Assembly (NCBI GenBank): GCA_040765295.1
Contig: JAXGSB010000001.1
Coordinates: 558,001-622,000 of the forward strand
DNA from: Scatomorpha sp040765295
GTDB taxonomy: Bacteria; Bacillota; Clostridia; Oscillospirales; Oscillospiraceae
Length of the DNA stretch: 64,000 nt
Direction: 5' to 3'
The notes under the pieces: model-generated
Told to the model about the DNA's origin: nothing
The model's input: only the letters and a program-made list of their open reading frames with translations
Database searches by the model: none
Made by a program: the position numbers and the translations under genes
Shown here: piece after piece, positions 57,351-64,000 of the stretch
Layout: each line of letters begins with the position of its first letter
Numbering within the stretch: position 1 is the stretch's first letter

Positions 57351-58067
57351 TTATAAGTCCATCAAATAAGCCGTCTCCAGAGCAATGTTTATCATATCCT
57401 TAAAAGAGGTCTGTCTGTCTTCGGGCGAGAGCTCCTCTTTTTTGAAAATATGGTCCGAAATGGTGCAAATGCAAAGTGCTCTTTTGCCGCTTCTTGCAGC
57501 GTTCATATAGAGACCGGCGGCCTCCATTTCCACGCCTAAAATGCCCATCTTCTTCCACTGCTCGGCGCCGTCCGAGCCGTCGTCATAGAAGTTGTCGCTC
57601 GAAAACATGTTGCCCACTTTAATTTCTTTGCCCATGCTCTCGGCCGCCTTAACCGCAGTGCTGAGGAGCTTATAGTCGGCTATGGGCGCAAAGTGTCCTT
57701 TAAGATTAAACTGGTGGACAAAATTCGAGTCCGTCGAAGCTCCCATGGCTGCCACAATGTCCATCAGCTTGAGGTCGTCGTGGAAGGCGCCCGCAGAGCC
57801 CACCCTTATGATGTTCTCCACGTCGAAGAAGTTGAAAAGTTCCCAGCTGTATATACCGATAGAGGGGATGCCCATGCCCGAAGCGTGAACCGAAACTCTC
57901 TTGCCCCTGTAAAGGCCGGTGTAGCCATGAATTCCCCTCACATTGTTTACGAGCTTCGCGTCCTCAAGAAAATTCTCCGCTATAAACTTCGAGCGCAGCG
58001 GGTCGCCGGGCATCAGGACGGTTTTAGCGAAATCTTCCTTATTTGCCAAAATATGCGGTGTTGCCAA
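57351..58067 (-). CDS. deoD: Purine-nucleoside phosphorylase, DeoD type
   Basis: A 238-residue hexameric phosphorylase that splits purine (deoxy)nucleosides into base and pentose-1-phosphate. Motifs: MPGDPLRSKFIAENFL near the start (phosphate binding), VHASGMGIPSIGIYSWEL, RVGSAGAF and the base-site VEMEAAGLYMNA, then TISDHIF with the catalytic Asp. It starts at TTG (58067) with AGGAGG 8 nt before it. The SD begins right at the T-run of the pta terminator, so the gene may be expressed by read-through from pta. Confidence 0.95.
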   Translation of the reverse strand: MATPHILANKEDFAKTVLMPGDPLRSKFIAENFLEDAKLVNNVRGIHGYTGLYRGKRVSVHASGMGIPSIGIYSWELFNFFDVENIIRVGSAGAFHDDLKLMDIVAAMGASTDSNFVHQFNLKGHFAPIADYKLLSTAVKAAESMGKEIKVGNMFSSDNFYDDGSDGAEQWKKMGILGVEMEAAGLYMNAARSGKRALCICTISDHIFKKEELSPEDRQTSFKDMINIALETAYLMDL

Positions 58068-58084
58068 AAAAATACCTCCTAAAA

Positions 58085-58108
58085 AAGGGCGCCCAAAAAG
58101 GCGCCCTT
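58085..58108 (-). terminator. Terminator between pta and deoD
   Basis: The stem AAGGGCGCC/GGCGCCCTT with a 6-nt loop; on the minus strand it is followed by TTTT and then directly by the deoD SD. Confidence 0.8.
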
Positions 58109-58120
58109 AGTTTTTAAAAC

Positions 58121-59116
58121 TTAAAGTGCGGTTGTTATAATCGACATCCAATAGACCTCGTCAGCGTTGCAGCCGCGGCTTAGGTCGTTGATGGGTGCAT
58201 TTAACCCCTGCAGAATGGGGCCGTATGCGGCAAAGCCGCCGAGTCTCTGCGCAATCTTATAGCCGATATTGCCCGAATGAATCTCGGGGAAGATGAAAGT
58301 GTTTGCAAAGCCGGCAACCTTAGAGCCGGGGAACTTCAGCTGGCCGACAGTTTCGGAAACAGCGGCGTCAAACTGCATCTCGCCGTCGAATTCAAACTCG
58401 GGGCAGAGCTCCTTTGCTTTTGCCACGGCGTTCTGAACGAGCTCGACCATAGGACCCTTTGCAGAGCCCTTTGTAGAGAAGCTCAAAAAGGCGACCTTGG
58501 GCTCAACTCCGAACTGTTTAGCTGTCTTTGCTGTTTCAATACCAACCTCGGCAAGCTTATCGGCGGCCGAAAGAGTGACGTTGCCCTCTTTGTCTACATT
58601 ATCCTGATAGTCAATGTTGATGGCGCAGTCGCCCATAACCAAGACTTCTTCGCCTCTCACCATAATAAAGGAGCTGGATACGAGGTTTGCGCCCTTACGG
58701 GTTCTCACCAGCTGGAGAGCCGGACGAATTGTGTCGGCGGTGGAGTAGGTGGCGCCGCCGAGAAGGCCGTGAGCCTTGCCCATCTTTACCAGCATTGTGC
58801 CGAAGTAGTTGCTCTTCTTAAGCGCCTGCTCGCATTCTTCCCTGCTCATCTTGCCGCGGCGCAGCTCAAACATCTCATCAACCATCTGCGGAAATTCTTC
58901 ATAGTTATCTATATCGATAATCTCGATTCCCTCTATGTCGAAGCCCGCCTCCTTTGCCTTGGCGTGGATTTCATCGGGGCAGCCGATTAAAATGGGATTC
59001 AGGATGCCTTCTTTAAAGACCCTCGAAGCACCCTCTATAATCCTCAGGTCACTTCCCTCGGGTAAAACCAGAGAACGTCTCTCTGCCTTGAGTTTTGCGA
59101 TTAAATTCTCGAACAT
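58121..59116 (-). CDS. pta: Phosphate acetyltransferase
   Basis: A 331-residue enzyme (the short form without the N-terminal regulatory domains) that exchanges acetyl-CoA and phosphate for acetyl phosphate and CoA. Hallmarks: LVLPEGSDLRIIEGA, GLLGGATYSTADTIRPALQ, LSFSTKGSAKGP, FDGEMQFDAAVSE and the C-terminal RLGGFAAYGPILQGLN with NDLSRGC. With an acetate kinase (not in this window) it yields ATP from acetyl-CoA. SD GGAGGG. First gene of the pta-deoD pair. Confidence 0.96.
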   Translation of the reverse strand: MFENLIAKLKAERRSLVLPEGSDLRIIEGASRVFKEGILNPILIGCPDEIHAKAKEAGFDIEGIEIIDIDNYEEFPQMVDEMFELRRGKMSREECEQALKKSNYFGTMLVKMGKAHGLLGGATYSTADTIRPALQLVRTRKGANLVSSSFIMVRGEEVLVMGDCAINIDYQDNVDKEGNVTLSAADKLAEVGIETAKTAKQFGVEPKVAFLSFSTKGSAKGPMVELVQNAVAKAKELCPEFEFDGEMQFDAAVSETVGQLKFPGSKVAGFANTFIFPEIHSGNIGYKIAQRLGGFAAYGPILQGLNAPINDLSRGCNADEVYWMSIITTAL

Positions 59117-59158
59117 AGTTTCCCTCCATGATATTTAATTTGACGATTTACATTATCA

Positions 59159-59187
59159 ATTCTATCATTCACAAATATCCAATGCAA
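59159..59187 (-). promoter_or_regulatory. pta promoter
   Basis: Minus strand: TTGCAT (59187-59182), a 17-nt spacer and TAGAAT (59164-59159). Confidence 0.75.
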
Positions 59188-59256
59188 GCATAAACTGATG
59201 ACAGTTGCGGAGTTCAAATAAAAATTTTGGGAAGTTTTTATAAAGCTCCACTCATA

Positions 59257-59265
59257 TGATATAAT
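59257..59265 (+). promoter_or_regulatory. Extended -10 promoter of lepA
   Basis: TGATATAAT (TGn plus TATAAT) with a weak TTTATA -35 at 59237-59242. The start lies about 28 nt before the TTG start codon. Confidence 0.65.
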
Positions 59266-59299
59266 AACAACCTATAGCTTTAATCGGGAGGAAATTTTC

Positions 59300-61105
59300 T
59301 TGCAAAAATCACATATAAGGAATTTTTCTATAATAGCGCACATAGACCACGGCAAATCCACATTGTCCGATAGATTAATCGAAGCCTGTCATGCGGTCAG
59401 CGAACGCGATATGCGCGACCAGATTTTAGACGACATGGAACTCGAGAAGGAGCGCGGCATAACAATAAAGGCCCGCGCCGTCTGCATGAACTATACCGCC
59501 AAAAACGGTGAGGAATATATGCTAAATCTTATCGATACGCCGGGACATGTGGACTTCAACTACGAGGTCAGCCGCGCTCTGGCTTCCTGCGAGGGAGCCG
59601 TGCTTGTTGTCGATGCTTCACAGGGAGTCGAGGCTCAAACTCTGGCCAACACCTATATGGCCATGAAGCACGACCTCGAGATTATCCCTGTCATAAATAA
59701 AATTGACCTGCCTGCCGCGGACCCTCAGAGAGTTAAAATCGAGATAGAAGATGTCATAGGGGTTCCCGCAATGGATTCTCCCGAAATATCTGCGAAAAAC
59801 GGCATAAATATAGAGGCGGTTTTGGAAGAAATAATCGAAAAACTCCCGCCCCCCAAGGGTGACGATTCCGCACCTCTCAAAGCGCTCATTTTTGACAGTC
59901 AGTATGATGCCTACAGGGGCGTTATAGTCCTTGTGCGGCTTATCGACGGTGTTCTCAAAAAGGATATGACAGTGAGGCTGATGTCCACCAAGGCCGAGTA
60001 CAAGGTCATAGAGGTCGGTCTCCTCCGCCCAACGGGCTTCGAGCCGACGGGCAAGCTTACGGCAGGCGAGGTAGGATACTTCACAGCCGGAATTAAAAAT
60101 ATAGCCGATACCACCGTGGGCGACACGGTAACCTCGGCGCTCAATCCCGCAGCCGAGCCTCTGCCGGGCTACACTCCTGCAAGGGCAATGGTCTATTGCG
60201 GCATATATCCCGAAGACGGCTCGAAATACCCCGATTTGAGAGAGGCTCTGGAAAAGCTCAAGTTAAACGACGCGTCCCTCTCTTTCGAGGCGGAAAGCTC
60301 CGTCGCTCTGGGCTTCGGATTTCGCTGCGGCTTTTTGGGTATGCTCCACCTTGAAATAGTTCAGGAGCGCCTTGAGAGAGAGTTTGACCTCGGTTTAATC
60401 GCGACTTTGCCATCCGTTATTTATGAAATAGTAACAACCGACGGGGAAGTAAAATATGTGGACAATCCTCACAACTACCCGACGCCCGACAGAATAAGCG
60501 AGGCAAGAGAGCCCTATGTTTCGGTGAGTATAATCAGTCCTCAGGAATTTGTCGGCAATATAATGCCGCTTTGTCAAGACAGGCGCGGCAGGTATTTGAA
60601 TATGCACTACCTCGACGAAAGACTTGTCGAGCTGCACTACAATATGCCCTTAAACGAGATTATCTACGACTTTTTCGATACCCTCAAGGCGCGCACAAAG
60701 GGCTACGCCTCACTTGACTATGAATTTCTCAACTACGAAAATTCAGAGCTTGTCAAGGTCGATGTGCTTCTAAACGGCGAAAAAGTAGACGCTCTCTCCT
60801 TTATCGCCCATAAGGATAAGGCCTATCCCAGAGCCAGAAGACTCTGTGAAAAACTCCGCGACAATATTCCGAGGCAGCTCTTTGCAATACCCATTCAGGC
60901 CGCAATCGGCGGCAAGATAATAGCCCGCGAGACAGTCAGGGCGGTGAGAAAAGATGTTCTTGCCAAGTGCTACGGCGGCGACGTTACACGCAAGAAAAAG
61001 CTTTTAGAAAAGCAAAAAGAAGGCAAGAAAAAGATGCGCCAGCTCGGAACGGTGCAGATGCCGACAGAGGCGTTCCTCGCGGTACTCAAGTTGGGAGATG
61101 AATAA
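59300..61105 (+). CDS. lepA: Elongation factor 4 (LepA)
   Basis: A 601-residue ribosome-binding GTPase involved in initiation or back-translocation under stress. The G domain has AHIDHGKSTLSDRL, RGITIKARAV, DTPGHVDFNYEV and NKIDLPAADP. The C-terminal LepA-specific domain ends in KKMRQLGTVQMPTEAFLAVL. All motifs are intact. It starts at TTG (59300) with GGGAGG 8 nt upstream. It overlaps the following hydrolase gene by 8 nt. Confidence 0.97.
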   Translation: MQKSHIRNFSIIAHIDHGKSTLSDRLIEACHAVSERDMRDQILDDMELEKERGITIKARAVCMNYTAKNGEEYMLNLIDTPGHVDFNYEVSRALASCEGAVLVVDASQGVEAQTLANTYMAMKHDLEIIPVINKIDLPAADPQRVKIEIEDVIGVPAMDSPEISAKNGINIEAVLEEIIEKLPPPKGDDSAPLKALIFDSQYDAYRGVIVLVRLIDGVLKKDMTVRLMSTKAEYKVIEVGLLRPTGFEPTGKLTAGEVGYFTAGIKNIADTTVGDTVTSALNPAAEPLPGYTPARAMVYCGIYPEDGSKYPDLREALEKLKLNDASLSFEAESSVALGFGFRCGFLGMLHLEIVQERLEREFDLGLIATLPSVIYEIVTTDGEVKYVDNPHNYPTPDRISEAREPYVSVSIISPQEFVGNIMPLCQDRRGRYLNMHYLDERLVELHYNMPLNEIIYDFFDTLKARTKGYASLDYEFLNYENSELVKVDVLLNGEKVDALSFIAHKDKAYPRARRLCEKLRDNIPRQLFAIPIQAAIGGKIIARETVRAVRKDVLAKCYGGDVTRKKKLLEKQKEGKKKMRQLGTVQMPTEAFLAVLKLGDE

Positions 61106-62717
61106 AATAAAAGTTACATTTATCGGCGCCGCACACGAAGTCACCGGCTCACTCACTTTAATAGAGGCAAACGGAAAGAGCTTCATTGTCGACTGCGGAA
61201 TGGAGCAGGGGGGAGACATATTCCAAAACGAGGAGCTTCCCATCGAAGCATCCGATATTGACTTTGTCCTCCTCACCCACGCGCATATAGACCACTCAGG
61301 CAATCTGCCGCTGCTCTATAAAAAGGGTTTTAGGGGCAAGGTATATGCCAACGAGATAACAACGGAGCTTGCCGACATTATGCTAAGAGACTCTGCCAAT
61401 ATTCAAATGGCGGACGCCGAGCGAAACATACGCAAGGCCAAAAGAGCGTGGGAAGAAGAAGCGGAGCCCGCCTATACGCTGGAGCATGTTGCCGGACTTA
61501 TGAAAAACTTTGTGCCTCTCAAATACGGCAAAAAAACAGAGATTGAGCAGGGTATAGAGGTCCGCTTCACCGATATAGGTCATCTGCTGGGTTCCGCGTG
61601 CATCGAAGTATGGATGAGTGAAGACGACGTCACGAAGAAAATGGTTTTCTCGGGCGATGTGGGGAATATAAACCAGCCCATAATCAAGGATCCGTCTCAG
61701 GTTTACGATGCCGATTATGTGATTATAGAATCCACCTATGGAAACAGAGTTCACGATGACCTCGATCAGGACTTTGCTCTCACGGTCGGAAATATTATAG
61801 ATAAAGTTTTAAAGCGCGGCGGCAATCTGATTATACCGGCCTTTGCGGTGGGCAGAACTCAAGAGATGCTGTATTTCATGAGGGAGATTAAGGAGCGTAA
61901 AATAGTCAAATCCAATCCCGACTTCAAGGTCTATCTCGATAGCCCTTTGGCTCTCGAGGCCACAGCAATTTTTAAAGAAGCGACATGCGACTATCTCGAT
62001 GCCGATGCGGCGGCCTTGGTGAGAAGCGGAATCAACATTCTGAGTTTCGACGCACTCAAATTTTCCCTATCCGCCGACGATTCCATAGCGCTGAACTCAG
62101 ACACCGAGCCCAAGGTTATAATCTCCGCCTCCGGGATGTGCACGGCCGGCCGTGTGCGTCACCACTTAAAGCACAATCTCTGGAGACCGGAGTGCGGCGT
62201 GCTTTTTGTAGGCTATCAGGCTCAGGGAACTCTGGGCAGAATTCTCCAAGACGGCATCGACGAGGTCAAGCTCTTTGGAGAAAAAATAAAGGTCAAGGCT
62301 GAGATTTTCAGCATAGAGGGCACCTCGAGCCATGCCGACAGGGAAGGGCTCCTGCGCTGGCTCAAAGGCTTTAAGAAAAAGCCCGACATGGTTTTTGTGA
62401 ACCACGGCGAGAATGAGGTTACCGATGAATTTGCCGAAGCCGTTAAAAACGAGCTTGGCATAGCGGCCTTTGCCCCGTACAGCGGAGCTGTATACGACCT
62501 TAAACACAACATGGCCATAGAGCTTCCTCAGGGGAAACCGGTAAAAAAACGTGGCGAAGGGGATGCCCCCTATGTCGAAAACGTCTACCACAGGGAACTT
62601 GTTGCCAAGGCCGAGGAGCTGCTTAAAACCATAAAGAGCTCGGGCGGAAGACCGAACAAAGATATGCGCCGCTGGCTCAAGGAACTTGAGGAAATCAGAA
62701 AAGATATCGCAGTCTAA
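61098..62717 (+). CDS. MBL-fold beta-CASP ribonuclease-like hydrolase
   Basis: A 539-residue zinc hydrolase of the beta-CASP/CPSF-like group, probably an RNA endonuclease or exonuclease. The metallo-beta-lactamase motifs are complete: TFIGAAHEVTGS, LLTHAHIDHSGNLP (HxHxDH), GHLLGSA (His) and FSGDVGN (Asp). The beta-CASP part has ASGMCTAGRVRHHLK and the RNA-specificity motif GTSSHADREGLL (His). It is not RNase J (no C-terminal dimer domain). The ATG lies within the end of lepA, so the two are translationally coupled. Confidence 0.92.
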   Translation: MNKIKVTFIGAAHEVTGSLTLIEANGKSFIVDCGMEQGGDIFQNEELPIEASDIDFVLLTHAHIDHSGNLPLLYKKGFRGKVYANEITTELADIMLRDSANIQMADAERNIRKAKRAWEEEAEPAYTLEHVAGLMKNFVPLKYGKKTEIEQGIEVRFTDIGHLLGSACIEVWMSEDDVTKKMVFSGDVGNINQPIIKDPSQVYDADYVIIESTYGNRVHDDLDQDFALTVGNIIDKVLKRGGNLIIPAFAVGRTQEMLYFMREIKERKIVKSNPDFKVYLDSPLALEATAIFKEATCDYLDADAAALVRSGINILSFDALKFSLSADDSIALNSDTEPKVIISASGMCTAGRVRHHLKHNLWRPECGVLFVGYQAQGTLGRILQDGIDEVKLFGEKIKVKAEIFSIEGTSSHADREGLLRWLKGFKKKPDMVFVNHGENEVTDEFAEAVKNELGIAAFAPYSGAVYDLKHNMAIELPQGKPVKKRGEGDAPYVENVYHRELVAKAEELLKTIKSSGGRPNKDMRRWLKELEEIRKDIAV

Positions 62718-62759
62718 ACTCATGGATTTCAAAAAAGGCAAAGATTTAAATTTATGTAA

Positions 62760-62790
62760 CGAAGGGATAGCAAATTTGGCTATCCCTTCG
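62760..62790 (+). terminator. Strong hairpin after the beta-CASP gene
   Basis: A 12-bp perfect stem CGAAGGGATAGC/GCTATCCCTTCG with a 7-nt loop, but no T-run after it. It may terminate or protect the mRNA 3' end. Confidence 0.5.
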
Positions 62791-62792
62791 AC

Positions 62793-62821
62793 TTGAAGAA
62801 TAACGGATTTTACTGTATAAT
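62793..62821 (+). promoter_or_regulatory. tRNA-Pro promoter
   Basis: TTGAAG (62793-62798), a 17-nt spacer and TATAAT (62816-62821). Confidence 0.85.
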
Positions 62822-62861
62822 CTCACTTGCTCAAGCCGAAAGACGAGCGTAAAAAATATTT

Positions 62862-62937
62862 CCGGGTGTGGCGCAGTTGGTAGCGCGCGTGCTTTGGGAG
62901 CACGATGCCGCAGGTTCGAGTCCTGCCACTCGGACCA
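62862..62937 (+). tRNA. tRNA-Pro(TGG), CCA encoded
   Basis: Acceptor CCGGGTG with CACTCGG (one G-T pair), anticodon stem CGTGC/GCACG closing TTTGGGA (anticodon TGG), T-loop TTCGAGT, discriminator A and encoded CCA. 76 nt. Confidence 0.95.
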
Positions 62938-62976
62938 AAATCAGAGATGTCGTATTTGACAGCTCTGATTTCTTTA
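62938..62976 (+). terminator. tRNA-Pro terminator
   Basis: AAATCAGAG/CTCTGATTT with an inner TGTC/GACA stem, then TTTCTTT. Between here and 63261 (about 285 nt) I see no gene or structure. Confidence 0.8.
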
Positions 62977-63261
62977 ACTTTTGTTTCCCCGTGCTCTCAT
63001 TACGAAAGATGCTATAACAACACCCGCAGTCAATCTGCGAGGACTGGAACTTTTTGCTTGTATCACATCTCCTATAAAATGAGAGTTTGCCAAAGGGGGG
63101 GATATTAAACACTTTATCAAACGAGAGAAAGCGGAAAAAAGATGAAGGCTGAAGATTAATTGAAAAGCGCCAATAATTCCTCTTCAAGAACATTTGTGCA
63201 AAATATGTTGATTTTGCTAAGGTTTAGTCTTATTTTTGTCAAAAGATTGTTCGAATATTTG

Positions 63262-63290
63262 TTGACAGATTATTGCATACAATGTAAAAT
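63262..63290 (+). promoter_or_regulatory. Promoter of the binding-protein gene
   Basis: TTGACA (63262-63267), a 17-nt spacer and TAAAAT (63285-63290): one mismatch from consensus. Confidence 0.88.
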
Positions 63291-63296
63291 GCCTTT

Positions 63297-63326
63297 CTAT
63301 AATGTTAGTTTTCGTTAACATTATAG
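63297..63326 (+). promoter_or_regulatory. Perfect palindrome at the transcript start
   Basis: CTATAATGTTA (63297-63307) and TAACATTATAG (63316-63326) form an 11-bp perfect inverted repeat at about +1 to +30. No T-run follows. It could be an operator or a 5' stabilising hairpin. Confidence 0.6.
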
Positions 63327-63345
63327 AAAAAAGGAGGAAAACAAA

Positions 63346-64000
63346 ATGAAAAAAGTTATGGCACTTGTTTTAGCTATCATCATGTGTGCTTGCCTGCTTG
63401 TCGGATGTGGCAAACAAGAAGTAAGCCCCGGTTCCGCTGCTATTAAAATAGGCGGTACGGGTCCTCTTACCGGTGGTGCCGCCATCTATGGCATGGCCGC
63501 AAAGCAAGGCGCCGAGATTGCTGTTGAAGAAATTAACGCTCTCGGCGGGATCCAGTTCGAACTCAGATATGAGGACGACGCCCACGACGCTGAAAAGGCT
63601 GTCAACGCGTACAACATTCTCAAAGACTGGGGTATGCAGATTTCACTTGGTTCTGTCACCTCCACTCCGGGTGTTGCCACCTCTGCGCTCAATTTCGAAG
63701 ATCGTATTTTTGCGCTGACTCCGTCCGCCTCCTCTACCTCCGTTATAGAAGGTAAGGATAATGTATTCCAAATGTGCTTCACCGACCCCAATCAGGGTTC
63801 CGCTTCCGCGCAGTACATCTCTGAAAATAAGCTTGGCGAGAAGATTGCCGTCATCTACAAGAACGACGACGTATATTCCCTCGGACTCTATGAAACCTTC
63901 AAGGCGAAAGCTGACGAGTTAGGACTCAACATTGTTTCTGCCACTACATTTACTTCCGACAGCCAGAATGATTTCAGCGTTCAGATAGCCGATGCCAAGA
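63346..64000 (+). CDS. Branched-chain amino-acid-type ABC transporter substrate-binding lipoprotein, C-terminus cut off
   Basis: 218 codons are visible from the ATG at 63346 (SD AAGGAGG) to the right edge. A lipoprotein signal ends in LVGC (Cys21). The mature part starts IKIGGTGPLTGGAAIYGMAA and continues QGAEIAVEEINALGGI, ISLGSVTSTPGVAT, FALTPSASSTSVIEG, FQMCFTDPNQG and VIYKNDDVYSLG: the periplasmic-binding type I fold of LivJ/LivK proteins. The ligand is probably leucine, isoleucine or valine, though relatives bind other amino acids, amides or urea. The permease and ATPase genes would lie beyond the window. Confidence 0.92.
   Translation, partial: MKKVMALVLAIIMCACLLVGCGKQEVSPGSAAIKIGGTGPLTGGAAIYGMAAKQGAEIAVEEINALGGIQFELRYEDDAHDAEKAVNAYNILKDWGMQISLGSVTSTPGVATSALNFEDRIFALTPSASSTSVIEGKDNVFQMCFTDPNQGSASAQYISENKLGEKIAVIYKNDDVYSLGLYETFKAKADELGLNIVSATTFTSDSQNDFSVQIADAK

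Overview
The window reads as chromosomal DNA of a Gram-positive-type anaerobe of the class Clostridia. The grounds are a DUF4364 gene joined to asnA, a DUF1846 gene, a CdaR/PucR-like gene next to ftsEX, a PcsB-like hydrolase and a Ctp protease, electron-bifurcating NfnAB, a ferredoxin-dependent 2-oxoacid oxidoreductase, frequent TTG start codons with strong Shine-Dalgarno (SD) sequences, and many intrinsic terminators. I cannot name genus or species from sequence alone. No rRNA, CRISPR array, prophage or replication origin was seen.

Layout. 1-5.2 kb (mostly minus): the start of a YibE/F-like membrane protein, a lipoprotein alkaline phosphatase, and a three-gene operon (DUF1846, a degenerate IorA-like ferredoxin protein, an Smr-domain protein). 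5.3-7.0 kb: DUF4364 and asnA, then tRNA-Gly(CCC). 7.0-9.5 kb: a repeat-rich accessory patch around a secreted protein with seven 30-residue AGIGGG repeats. 9.5-13.1 kb: yhaM, a CapA-like protein that has lost its metal ligands, and the first IS30-family copy. 13.2-18.4 kb: the str operon (rpsL, rpsG, fusA, tuf) and an RsuA-type pseudouridine synthase. 18.5-27.4 kb: a CdaR-like regulator, ftsEX, an M23 hydrolase and a Ctp protease, then greA, lysS and mscS. 27.5-35.4 kb: nfnAB behind a structured leader, popT (DUF368), DUF2804, ktrBA and a lipoprotein. 35.7-41.5 kb: tRNA-Arg(CCT), a membrane protein, asnS, cysK, a diacylglycerol-type kinase and ymdB. 41.6-43.0 kb: the second identical IS copy and tRNA-Arg(ACG). 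43.1-49.3 kb: a GntR regulator and a seven-gene operon for 2-oxoacid to acyl-CoA metabolism. 49.3-59.1 kb: two M3 peptidases, a Dabb protein, an ilvD remnant, a CDF transporter, a nucleoside kinase, an asparaginase, YkvA, deoD and pta. 59.3-64.0 kb: lepA, a beta-CASP hydrolase, tRNA-Pro(TGG) and a branched-chain amino-acid-type binding protein cut by the window edge.

How the genes fit together (inference). Asparaginase, peptidases, a LivJ-type binding protein, KorDABC, a CoA-transferase, Pta and NfnAB suggest fermentation of peptides and amino acids with ferredoxin as electron carrier. A short 3' remnant of ilvD hints at loss of branched-chain amino-acid synthesis, which would match import of these compounds.

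Most notable observations: (1) two identical 1251-bp IS30-family elements, each with a 15-bp target duplication, the same 7-base target core, and a right end exactly 26 nt upstream of a promoter -35 box; (2) a CapA-family and an IorA-family protein that have both lost catalytic residues; (3) face-to-face overlapping promoters between asnS and cysK; (4) a mirrored set of palindromes around the AGIGGG repeat protein; (5) a structured leader before nfnAB. All homology calls were made by eye; no database search was run.
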